NCBI GenBank assembly: GCA_963969595.1
Contig: OZ018412.1
Coordinates: 3,536,501-3,600,500, forward strand
Reading direction: 5' to 3'
DNA: 64,000 nt
Origin: Neckera pumila
Lineage: Eukaryota; Streptophyta; Bryopsida; Hypnales; Neckeraceae
The notes under the pieces were generated by a model, which saw nothing but the letters and a program-made list of their open reading frames with translations, did no database searches and had not been told where the DNA came from. Below, piece by piece: positions 10,736 through 21,535 of this stretch; positions within the stretch are counted from its first letter, which is position 1; each line of letters starts with the position of its first letter. The translations under genes and the position numbers were made by a program.

Positions 10736-13499
10736 GGCACCCAGGCTGTTGCAAAACTGACCGTGTGTCCCTTCCAATTCAAAAACAAAACCTCCTCCTC
10801 TTCAGCTTTCCGGAGACCCCAACAACCCGAATGCTCCCCGAGCATGAGCGTATTCTCCGCCACCACATCCTCTCTGAACGCTACCATCTCAAACCTAAGG
10901 CAAATTGCCAATTCTCCGTTAAAATATGTCAACCAAATTGCGCAGTTCCAGGCATTAACAAGCAAGTCAAGACATTCACCACCGTAAATGGCTGAGTTTT
11001 ACAGTACCTGGCTCTCTTCATGCGCTGCACCCACCGGTCCTTCGTCTCCACTCGCTCACTCCGGTGCCGCCCCTCACACGCCACCACATCCTCAATCTTA
11101 CTTGCCACTTCGTCTTCATACAACTGCCTTTGGAAGCTTTCCTCGGGCAAGAGCGTGTGCAACGCATCAAACGGTATCCAAAGGTAATTAAACGCAGCTC
11201 GAAGGCGAGGCACCAACTTTGGCAACGTCAGATTCGCATCCTCTTCAGTGAGTGTCACTACGACCGGGTTCAGGTTTCTTATAAACCTCAGCACTTGGTC
11301 TCTGGGACTCAAAGACGTCACCTACAGGCGTGAATTACACTTAGTTTCAACGTCACAAAAGAGGCAAAGAAAATTTCAAAATTTCAAAACAATTGACCGT
11401 GTTTAACTTGACAATGAACAATCGACCGGTCGGTGTTTTTTTAAGAGAACACATCTCATAGCATGCTCACCTCTGAGAAGTATGTCAAAGACATCAGTAG
11501 AGGTACTTGTGAAAACATAATCTAGGACAAGCAAAACTTAGAAGGGCAATTTAAATAACCAGTTTGAGGTACCTGTAAAACATGACTACTGGTTACCTGC
11601 TCTCCGTGGATTTCCTCAGAGACGTAGTGTAATCTCAACAGGCAGTTCACAGCAAGAGCCTCATCTTCTCGTAAGCGTATCTTTGAAATGTCTAGATTCT
11701 CCACGTCTTCCACTAGAATCTCATACTCAAACGGGACGTTTTTGGACCTTGCAAACTTCGCCAGGCGTAGGAGAAGCTCATCATATGGAACCTCGAGTAA
11801 CGGTGGGATTGGGGACTTGGAAACGCAGACAGTGAGACGCACCTGTCGTCACAGACAGAAAACGAAACCTTAATAGTTCAGACACAACTCTTAAAAGAAA
11901 GGCCTAACTGCCTAAGATGCAGTACATAAAGAAATATTGAAGGACAAGACCATACTTATGTGACACATACTCTCCCAAGCTTCAGCTCTTGTCCAAACTT
12001 CAATCCTTGCAACCACGAAGGTAGTCTGCTCTAAAAGAGACCATGCTCTAAATGCAACCCCTATCTAGGAATCCATGATATGACATGGAGGTTAATGAGT
12101 AACATGTTGCTTGAAATATCTATTATTGTCAGTGATGAGGTAGGCTTAAATGGTCGCTTTAAGTGTAGACTACCTTAGTCCTTAGAAAAAGATGATTGGA
12201 GCACCACCTCCAAGGCTAGCTTGGTGTCATATATGCACCAAGCTAGTGCCAATATGAACCTTTGGTACCAAGCTCTGACAGTATAGCTTGGTTCCAAGAC
12301 CTCCTTTCTACTGGGCGAACCTAAATTTGACATTCTGGCGTGTCCTTTCCATTACCGAACATAAATTTGACATTTTGGCGTGTCCTTGGTACCTGAGGAG
12401 GACCATCACTGCGTTCCGCCAGTGTCTCAATGAGCGTGGGCCACTGCATACAGTGGCTCACATTCAAGTCCAATATATGCACCTTCCCTTTCCCTTCGAA
12501 AGCCTGAATCAAGGCTCCATTGGCGGCAATGAACCCGAACCGGTACCACGGCATCACGTCAATGTAATTCGTGAGCTCCAGCACGGTTTTCACCTTGTTC
12601 TTCCTCCTGACGACACAAACCCCTGCCTCACTCCACAACTGAGGAGCAAATTGGGAAGCTCTAAGCAGCAACGCTCTCAGGAAATAGGCCAGCAATCTCT
12701 GGTTGGGGTCCCCATCCACAGCAGCAATGTTGTTGATGACGAAGATCGTTTGCTGGGCTTGGGAAATATCTCTCGCTTCGAGAGCTGCAGCGCACTGGAC
12801 CAGCAACTGCTCCATCGTGTGCAACTCGCGGGTCCCCATGACCGTGCTTGACCCCCCCGGGCCTCCTCTCACCTGCACCCCGATGGGAGGCGGAGCCTTC
12901 TCTCCTCGACAGGGCTGCGTTTCGGTAGTAGAATGAGCTCGAAAATTTGCATGGGATCTTCGTTTCTTCTCAGCTGGAGGGGTAGGCTCATGGGCTCCAC
13001 TACAGCAGCTGCCTGATTTCATAAAAGTTGGGTTGCAAGCTTGAATCTCCAGAAACTGGGATGCCATCACTCGGGGGCTCATGGAACTCGAGTCCTCAAA
13101 TTCATGGCCACCGGGTTGAGATTTCGGGACACTTGCGCCCCAGGCGGTCGAGAACTGGAAGAACGGGGAGCTGTTGTAAAGATTCTCCAGTGGCACGAAA
13201 CTGGTGTCGGTAGTGGAGTTGTGCAATAGAGTGGAGGGGCTCAGTTTCAGCCTTGGCAGGTGGCTCCAGAGAGGAGGAGGTTGGGACCCAAGAGCATCCA
13301 GCTCCCCATAGTCTAAGTCGTCCAACCTGTCGTCGTGAAAAACGGAGCTGGAGAGTGGAGGCTCGCCGGCGTCGGGAGCTGTGGCGGAGAAGCCCGTGCT
13401 GATCTCCTGCTGCTGGTCCCTGCTTGAGGCGTTGGAATCGACGGGGTCGTTACCAGACGGACCGGCCTTCCCTTGCTCCATGTGTAGTGGAGATCTCAC
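10714..13499 (-). CDS. SCL32: GRAS transcription regulator, SCL32-like, four exons
   Basis: GRAS proteins are plant nuclear regulators. Exons on the minus strand: 13499-12393, 11842-11597, 11321-11008, 10894-10714, totalling 1848 nt (615 aa); a second start at 13481 would give 609 aa. Residues 1-228 are a poorly conserved Ser/Gly-rich region. The GRAS domain starts with MEQLLVQCAAALEARD (LHR1), followed by the VHIID motif as VHILDLN near residue 340, LHR2, the PFYRE-region sequence YLWIPFDALHTLLPEE, and the SAW end WGLRKAEEE..LNWKGH.VSFATAW. Wording throughout follows the Arabidopsis SCARECROW-LIKE 32 group rather than DELLA or SCR proteins. The last splice rebuilds KRA-RFEMVAFREDVV, as in that group. 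Having three introns is unusual, since many angiosperm GRAS genes have none. Confidence 0.88.
12216..12392. repeat. Short hairpin and 41-bp direct repeat in GRAS intron 1
   Basis: At about 12217-12248 an 11-bp perfect palindrome (CTAGCTTGGTG / CACCAAGCTAG) flanks a 9-base loop. At 12322-12391 the phrase AAATTTGACATT.TGGCGTGT occurs twice, 41 bp apart, the second copy ending at the exon 1 donor. Confidence 0.6.
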
Positions 13500-13740
13500 T
13501 CACCCAGCCTTGGTTAGATTGATGAACTCCTCGGGGGTAGGATTACTTGCGTGAAGCATATGGAGCCAGAACTAGAGATCAGCGATGATTTTCTCAGGCT
13601 ATGCAATCCAGAGCTCTCAAAGGTCTGGCCCGGTTTAAAATGGTTGGCAAATCCCACTGGGTAGAGGCTCACGAAAATCACCTCTGTTTGCTGTGACTTC
13701 CTCAGCCTTGGCGCCATCTTTCTGTCAGAAGACACACTAG

Positions 13741-13869
13741 AATTTCGTTAAAATGGCTGTATTCCAAACGCCATTTCTCCATTCATATCTAGGACAGGTA
13801 TAGATTTCAGACCGCATGGTCTAAACGTGAAAGTGCCAAGTTTGTGGAATACCGCCATTTTAACGAAAT
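13741..13869. mobile_element. MITE, 129 bp, AATTTCGTTAAAATGGC family
   Basis: Terminal inverted repeats read AATTTCGTTAAAATGGCTGT at the left and, in reverse complement, ATTTCGTTAAAATGGCGGTA at the right; both continue into TATTCCA. The interior contains CAGACCGCATGGTCTAAACG, shared with the copy at 19991-20180. It has no coding capacity and lies about 240 bp upstream of the GRAS start codon, within its likely promoter or 5' UTR. Confidence 0.8.
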
Positions 13870-15305
13870 ATCGGTTAAACAAACTTTAGGTGTTCACTTT
13901 ATTCCATCCTCCAGCCCCTCTGACATTTTTCCTAGAATGTTGGGCTGATTCTGATTCTGTGGTGACCCTCGTTAAGGTAACTACACGTAAGATCTTCCGA
14001 ATGCTTTGCCTTCAATGACAGTTCTTGTCACACAATACTGAATCTCGTACGTTTAACAAAACCTCTGCAAAACTTAAAAGTCATTCATGACCCTTCCCTT
14101 CTGCCCTCCTTAATGTTTCGTATTCCAGTGAATCCAGGGCAACAAGCCGGGTCTACCAAACTGAGTTTACAATCAAAGCTAAATCATCAAATTTTCAAAG
14201 GAAAACAATCGAGGGGAATATTCTACTCACCGTGGATACGTGGAACCAGCAAGCTTGAAGAAGACCCTAAATAATTGAGCGTCTGAACTGGGTATGATGA
14301 AGATTGGAAGTCGGCTTCGTCGAGTTTAGCACTTGGTAGTACTTGTTTCAATAATACTAGATAGGACAGTTGTTTCACAGCAAACTTGTGTCAATTATTT
14401 TACTACCTTAAAGGCAATCCTTCCTCGCTAACCCCCGCCCAAATATCACACCACTGGATCCATTAATCACTGGAACGAGTGTAAACGTGTTGCGGAAGTA
14501 GAACTAAATAACTGCTTCAAGATAAGCAAGATAAGCCCTGTAGCAAATAAATGATCATCGAAACTAAGTAGGAGTTTCTGCCTTTGAATATACGGGAATT
14601 GGCTGACCTAGATCGAGGCTTCAAACACGAAACCAAAAGTTCGATTCATGTCGGGTCACAACAACCAGAAGAGGAGCCAACTATGGAAATGCTGGAGAAG
14701 GCGGATACATCAAGCTTCAAGCCGAATGCTCTCGAGAGTGTGCAATTTGGAAAACACTATCCCCCAAAGCTCTCAAAACGTGCAAGAGGTGTTGGAGACT
14801 AAACATTAGAGGCTAAAGGCAAGGGTCTTAACTAGCTCCATAACTTGCTGCAGAGTCTGCTCTAAAAGGTTCACTTGAATCCTGTGAGCCAGAAGGGAGC
14901 AAAAAAGGGGGTAGTAAAATGGTGGTAAAAAACTATACGTTCCTTGTGAAGGCGACCACTACAAGTATGGTTTCTAAACAGGCTAAGGCTGCAGCGTAAC
15001 CGCAAGCGTAAGCTGATCGTACTCTCAAAGAAAACGCGTCACAGATTGGCTTGTAATTAGCATGAGAGTACTCTCAGTATCAGGCTGTTGAGTGCCGCGA
15101 ATCAACCACAAGCTTGAGAGGATGTACCGCAGGTGCGGTAGTCCAGTACTAGTACTACAAGCTCGTCGGTAGTACCAGCTAATTCACAAGCCATAATGCC
15201 ATAATGCTAGATAGAAACACTACTTCAGTCTTGTTTATCACCGATCGAGGACGATGTACCTTACGCAACATCATCTCATGAGAAGGTAGCTGCACAACAA
15301 CACAA
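13870..15305. other. Intergenic, no gene recognised
   Basis: Upstream flank of the GRAS gene. A 72-codon open frame at 14584-14802 has no recognisable domain and is not called. Confidence 0.4.
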
Positions 15306-15870
15306 GTGCTGTTTCACAATTGCAATTTCCATTCAATGAAACCTCACCTCAAGTGGCAGTTTGAACTCAAATATCAGTACTCTATCAATGCTTCACAATT
15401 GCAAGCTAGCTTCAACTCAAATACTCTATCAATGCTTCAGAATTGCAAGCTCCAACTCAAACACTCTAGCAATGCTTCACAAATGCAAACTCCTACTCAA
15501 ACACTCTAGCAATGCTTCGCAATTGCAAGCTAGCTTCAACTCAAATACTCTATCAATGCTTCAGAATTGCAAGCTAGCTTCAACTCAAATACTCTATCAA
15601 TGCTTCAGAATTGCAAACTCCAACTCAAGACACTCTAGCAATGCTTCACAATTGCAAGCCAGCTTCCACTCAAATACTCTATCAATGCTTCAGAATTGCA
15701 AACTCCTACTCAAACACTCTATCAATGCTTCACAATTGCAAGCTAGCTTCAACTCAAATGCTCTATCAATGCTTCAGAATTGCAAGCTCGAACGGTAGTA
15801 ATGTATCAATGCTGCGCAATTGCAAGCTCCTGACCAAACACTGTAAGTATCAATGCTTCACAATAGTAAG
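15306..15870 (+). repeat. Minisatellite, 40/44-bp units, about 12 copies
   Basis: The unit contains TATCAATGCTTCA(C/G)AATTG CAAGCT. Two length forms alternate: a 44-bp form with the extra AGCTAGCTTC and a roughly 40-bp form with CTCCAACTC. Copies follow one another from about 15385 to 15870. Frames through the array stay open only because the unit lacks stops, so the apparent proteins (repeating NSNTLSMLQNCKL) are not taken as genes. There are no unique spacers, so it is not CRISPR-like. Confidence 0.9.
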
Positions 15871-18800
15871 CTCTTAAGCAAATTGTACTGAATCACTGCT
15901 CACAATTTGCGAGGTAGACTTTCATACGAGCACCCTTGCTAGCTAGCTAACTGACATGCACTGCTTCAACTAGTATGTTTGCATTGGAGTCATTGTTCTC
16001 TGGTGTTAGATTCCTCACCAGTAGACATTGAAAATGGCGACTCGTTTGGGTCCCGAGGGCAGTAACTTACTATACATATACATTTCCGAAGCTTGGAATG
16101 CTGACAGGAGGAATGATCGAGGGAAGGAAGGGAGTTGGTGAAACCGGGAGAGGAAAAGTCTCCCGTCCACTGGTCGCTGCACATGTTCCTTGTTTGGATC
16201 TGAAGGTGCGAGCTCTGGAGGATCGAGACTGGATTTAGTAGTGGCTCAAGCTGTCAGCCTTGCTCCTGGTTTTGCTGTGAGTGTGTTTACTGCTGCAGCT
16301 TTGGCTTCATTGGAGAAGGCTGAGCAGCTCCAGTGCTGACCGGAATAAGAGCATCTGCAGTGCACTCTCGGCAAACAATCCCTGGATTGGCAAATGGAGG
16401 GGCATTCCACAAGGCCCATAAGGTCGGGTTTTTCTTAGAACAAACTGATCCAATGCAAAGCCGGCAATCCAAACGTCAAATGGACTTTTATGTATTATAA
16501 AAAGAAAGAAAGAAAAGAAAAGAATGTACTTAAAAAAAAAGACTTTTCATGTAATCAAGGGAAGGTTGAATTGACTCGCGCTCTAAACATTGCGGAAAAG
16601 GACTGACAATAATGATTAATTATTTCTATTGGGAGCCAGCTTGCGGGCCCTTTACATTTTGCAAATTTGCTGATGCCAAGGGGTCACATACTTTAAAAGC
16701 TAGCTAAAAGACAAAAATTATAATGGTTATCAATGCACTTTGCACTCCAAATTTGGCCTTAAATTCTAGTAGTTGCTAATAATTTCCCTCTTTGGGGGGA
16801 AGAATTGCTATTATGTGAACCTAGAATCATGAGCCTATGAGCCTAGAAGACTATACACCTATGTTATAGGCATCTATAACATATAAACCTTCCCAAACTA
16901 TAGTGTAACTATGTTATAGGTGTTTATGTTATAAACACCTTCAATTGTTGTAGGATATCTATTTATACATATGCTTAAGCTTCATATGTTCACGCATTAG
17001 CATCTTTGCTTTGAGGATGTGGAAAAAGGCTAACTTCCATTTTTTATCTGCAAGAAGATTGTTTTCCTATATACCCTAATTAGAGAGGAGGGGACAATGG
17101 AATGATTGGTGGAAAATAATCTACACAATAGTGAAATTAGATTGCCCCTCACTAATTTCTTGACATTTGACACTATATAAATATTTTGTGTTACTGTACA
17201 AGAATGCACTACTTTTGAATTAGTTACTGGTGTAATTGGGAATTATGGACCTCCATGTGTACAAATGGAAGTATTAAATCATCAATCTAATCATATACGT
17301 CGATCAAATTATATTTTAGTACATACCGGTAAGTCATATTCAAGTGTTAAATATAATACCATAAAGTGGGTGCCCTCCAAAATGCCATTTTTTGCTACTA
17401 TGTATAATTGTAAATTATTAGATTGGTCAAATTTTCATATTTTCTTGTTGGCAAGTGAAAGAAGGTTCCAACACACCAATAAATGCAACATTTGGATAAT
17501 CTATGCAAAAATTACCAAGGATCAATTTTTTTTTGTTGAGGTTCTAAAATCATTTTTTCCACATAGGTACATATTGATTTGAGAGATGTACCCAAAGTGA
17601 TGATGACAATTTTGGATTAGTGGCACATTTTGAAGGGCCCACCTTATATATGTCTCTTTAGAGATTATCAATTTTTTTATTGATAAAAAATAGCCAATAT
17701 TCAACATGGCAAGACTGGATTTTCTCACCAATGGGAAGGAAAGAAAGGAATAATTTTGCTTTTTTATTTCTAAAAAATTAATAGCCATCTGATGGTAGAA
17801 GCCAAATATCGGCCAATCATGAGGCTCCCATAACTAGGAGCAAAACTGAGCTCTTCCATTCACCCATGTTGTTGGCACCACTTTTCATGAACAATTGTGA
17901 TTTTTCCACACTTCTTTGCTAGGGGTTCATGTATCTGAGCTATTCCTTTTGCCTGCTTTTTTCTTGACTTGTACTTTTGGTGTCAATTTGCTTTTAATCT
18001 CAGAGGGTCAAGTTTGCCAATTTATTTTACAAGACTTCAAATATTCAGTTGTTTATAGTCGCCACTTGATTTTGTGCCTTGAAAGTAGTATGGTAAATTG
18101 CTTTAATTTAGGATTTCTTGAGCATGCAATTCTTGCACTTGCAATAGTTTTCTTGAAAAAAAAGTTTTCCGCCTACTTTTGTTTGTTGCAATGTGTAGAA
18201 TTATAACCTTTAAAGCAAGATATTTTGTCTCTCAATTCAACCTTGCCATCAGATGAATTTGTCCCCTCACTTAAAAAAAACTGCTAGAATATTGGTGCAA
18301 CAAATAATATTGAAGCCACCTGCTTAGTTAGGCTTCACAACATGTACTAAGTCCACCAAAATCTGTTGCTCGAGACCTATAAGACTAGTTCATGAAAGTG
18401 AAGAGGGTGCGTGTGACACTTGAGTACGGTATTAAGTTAGGTGCCCGGATGACGAAAACATTCTCCCGAACCCCCTTTCACCCATCCCCATATAGAGTGA
18501 GATCCCTTGCGCACACGATAAATTAAATCTCTCGGGGTCTTCCGATGATCTGGTGTCCATTTCTCCACGATCCGAGATCCGAGATCCAAGAGAGAGGGAG
18601 AGAGTCAGAGATGGTGCATCAAATGGGGCTTGTCCAGCTGCAGTTCGATGATGAGGCCAATGGCGCATGATTGAGATGTCCGTCATGACCGTGAGTTAAC
18701 TTATTGGGCATGCTTCATGAGTCAGGAAGAAGGGCCGGGCATTCATTCATTCACTTCTTAATGAAGTCGCGTCATGATGGATCTCTCGCCTCGGCTCCGT

Positions 18801-19000
18801 CAGTGGCGGCCATCAGGCGGTTTGTTTTGTTTTCTTTTGGCAGGCAGTCACGCCGACGAAAGTGAACTTAACTGTGAAATTCCATTTCATTTGTTTCAAG
18901 GAAAAAGAAAAAGTGAACTTAACTTAACTTTACTCCACTGAAGTCCGTCAGGAAGCTCAATTGACATTCATGGGTATGGATAAAAACATGCCGTGCAAAA
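15871..19000. other. AT-rich intergenic, no gene recognised
   Basis: Frames at 15990-16472, 17265-17788, 17916-18206 and 18432-18686 have no family signature. Small features are an imperfect palindrome of TATAACAT/ATGTTATA motifs near 16860-16935, A-rich simple sequence near 16496-16540, and a GATCCGAGATCCGAGATCC repeat near 18571-18590. Confidence 0.4.
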
Positions 19001-19327
19001 TAAGGTAGGAGGTCCATAAAGTCATCATCTAAGATAAGCGCTCAAACTGAATTTTGGGGAGGTAAAACATCTTGAAAAATGTTTTTCAGTCAGTTTTTCC
19101 TTGAAAGACAAGACAAAATGGCATGTGGGCCAAGTTGTTTCATATTTTTTGGAAGCTTTGTGGAATTAATTATGAAATTTTGAAGTTGAAATGCCACAGG
19201 GACTCTAAAAGCAGCCACCTCCTTCACTGATTGTTTGTACATTTTGGTTAATTACAGAAAGCAAAATGTACCCTCTGTATGATGTTTGGTTCAAAATGCC
19301 CAAATTGTTTTCAAGCCTCCTACCTTA
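19001..19327. mobile_element. TIR element, TAAGGTAGGAGG family, 327 bp
   Basis: The left end is TAAGGTAGGAGGTCCATAAA and the right end, reversed, is TAAGGTAGGAGGCTTGAAAA. The interior contains TTTCATATTTTTTGGAAGC and ATTAATTATGAAATTTT, similar to the interior of 46287-46700. It is noncoding, so it is a nonautonomous element of unknown superfamily. Confidence 0.7.
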
Positions 19328-19990
19328 CCATATGGATGAAATCAGCGCTTGGAATTTTTTTGGAATTTTATTAGCTATTTTCTTTTGATTTTCAAGTTCT
19401 GAGTCTAGTTTTCTCCTCGATTTTTAATCTCAATAGAAATTTTAAAGATTTTTTCACTGATATTTTTACAATGTTTTCAAATCGCAACTTTTTCTTTTCT
19501 TTCAATTCTACGAGCTAGCAATGAACTAAGTAGCAATCACCTTGAATATTCAATGAAATCTCATTGCTTTACTTAATTCCAAAGAGATCTAACATCTATT
19601 GGTTGGATCAAGAAAGATTCTTGCAGAAGTTCTACTAAAGGGATGAAATACATCCAAATATTTTTGGAGGAATTGCCCATTATGTAACTGGCTTGTTTAC
19701 CATTGGTGCTTTATAATTTTTTAGTTTTATGAGGTTTTGAAATCAATCCATCTGAGGATAGGAATAGAAAGAAGCTTGCAAAAGTGAAGATCTTATGTTT
19801 AGATTCTTCTCAAGTCTCAATATATTTCGTCTAACTAAACTCCAAATATATTAATTTTCCTTCCTCATAAGTTTGATCGGGTTTAAAGTACGTATATTTT
19901 TTGCTAGAGAGAGTGATGTTGTCCTCTAATTGTGTAACAATTTTGTGATTTCATCCATTAAGAATGTAGAGTAATGAAGATGTGATCATA

Positions 19991-20180
19991 TGGCAAATTT
20001 CGTTAAAATGGCACCATTCCGCAGCTTTGGCATTTTTATAGTTCAAACCGTGTGGTCTGAAATCTATACATGTACTAGATGGTTTAAATCGTGCGGTTTG
20101 AAGTCTGTACCTATACTAGATGGTTTAGACTGCACGATCTAAAAATGGTGTATAGAATATCATTTTAATGAAATTCGCCA
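19991..20180. mobile_element. MITE, 190 bp, AATTTCGTTAAAATGGC family
   Basis: The left terminus TGGCAAATTTCGTTAAAATG pairs with the right terminus, reverse complement TGGCGAATTTCATTAAAATG. The interior shows three copies of an (A/G)TGGTTTAAA(T/C)CG(T/C)G(C/T)GGTTTGAA-like motif related to the 13741 copy. Confidence 0.8.
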
Positions 20181-20933
20181 TTTATTTAGCTAGACTCTTT
20201 ATCAAATGTACAAAAAAGTTGCTATGAATCTCTAAAACTTGTATTGTAGCTACCAATGTAACAAAAATATTATGCAATACATGCTAGAATCAGAAGCTGA
20301 AACCAATTGTTTGGAGGCCACTTCAATGAAAAAATTGGAAAAAAAGTAAAAAAAAGTGTACATCTTGGGTCCCATACAAAGTTTCAAGAGACATGTATAA
20401 CACCATTAACCAGCCTAAACCATTCCCCCTTGGAGATTGGAATAATTCTTCCTTGAATCCCAAAGAGTGAATTTAGTTGAATGTACATAGAGTCATTGGT
20501 AGGTTGGGAAGTTGCCTTATCAGGGGTTCTTTCCTTCTAGGGAGCAAAAGTGCCCCCTGACTTTGATTAAGGGCCTCTTTACATGCATTGGTGTATGGAG
20601 AAACTTCACAAGGAATGCTATAGTTGAAAATAGCAATTGCACTTTCATGTAAACCTAGTGGGTGGGGAGGGAAACAATAAGAATGCCACATGTTAGATTC
20701 TCTCAAGATCGACTAGCCTCCACTATTTAATGGGGTTGTCTCAACATTGGCCTCAACATTGATATCGGTTGAAAATTGAGCTCCTCTTTTTCTGTTGCCC
20801 ACTGGGCCAACATGTAAGCTTGCCCTAATAATGTTGTGAATGTATGAATGACTCCATGACCCCATACCTCTGTTAGGAAGAAAACTCCTTTCAGAACTTT
20901 CCTTTCGTTTCCGGTAAATGCTCGTTGATCAAG

Positions 20934-20998
20934 TCATTTTTGTGTCATTTTTGTGTCATTTTTGTGTCATTTTCGGGTCATTTTCAGGTCATTTTCGG
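20934..20998 (+). repeat. 11-bp tandem repeat TCATTTTTGTG, about six copies
   Basis: Units read TCATTTTTGTG three times and then TCATTTTCGGG / TCATTTTCAGG variants. Confidence 0.9.
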
Positions 20999-21380
20999 GG
21001 ACTGTTTCACGTGTATGCGCCCCGACGGATCTATTCCTCTTCAGCCAAAGCTGTGGGCCTCAGAATACAAACAGTGACCAAAGCTTTGCTCAGCTGCTGC
21101 ACATGCGAGAAACAAACAAAATGGATTCATGATGAGTGACAAAGCTTAAGTTAAGTCGCACTGTCTAACTGATGAGATGAGCATAATTTATATATGCATG
21201 CAAGTCAGTCAGTTGGGCCCCCAATCAATAACTAATTAGTTGGGCTGACTTGGCAGGTGTTGTCATGGTCAACTCGAAGCCGGTCATCTTATTAACCCTG
21301 TAACATCGCTGCAGACATTAACTTAAGTGTCCAATGAATGACACAGAGTATCCTTCTATGTTAGACAGAAGTACTGGCGT

Positions 21381-21535
21381 GTAGATGTTCATTCTTGGAA
21401 TTTTCTGTGAAAAAGGGAAGTCTTGCACAGTAGTTTGACCTCCGATGAGTGGTTCTTGGTGGTTTTTTTAAGCAAATGATTTGCATGATACCTGAAAGGA
21501 CAAGTTCTATGGTGACCAACACCAACATTCTAGGG
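21381..21535 (+). repeat. Dispersed ~150-180 bp repeat, copy 1
   Basis: It starts GTAGATGTTCATTCTTGGAA and runs through CAGTAGTTTGACCTCC.ATGAGTG, TTTTAAGCAAATGATT and GGTGACCAAC. The same ordered landmarks occur at about 31983-32135 (+), 27060-27229 (-) and 55040-55135 (-, shorter). It is noncoding; its size and dispersion suggest a SINE or MITE, but I see neither Pol III boxes nor clear terminal repeats. Confidence 0.65.

Noticed and set aside
10895..11007. Frameshift in the GRAS gene, since the exon 3 frame reads on to a stop
   Set aside because: A good donor (CCAG|GTACTG) and acceptor give a 113 bp intron that restores the family sequence in phase.
12288..12936. 187-codon and 77-codon plus-strand frames
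   Set aside because: They are antisense to GRAS exon 1, which has clear motifs and correct splice phases.
13741..13869. A microRNA precursor
   Set aside because: The inverted repeat is terminal with a related copy at 19991-20180, which is better explained by a MITE.
15361..15877. Repetitive open frames of 145 and 88 codons as a gene, or the array as CRISPR
   Set aside because: They are translations of a minisatellite whose unit lacks stops; there are no unique spacers and the genome is a plant nuclear one.
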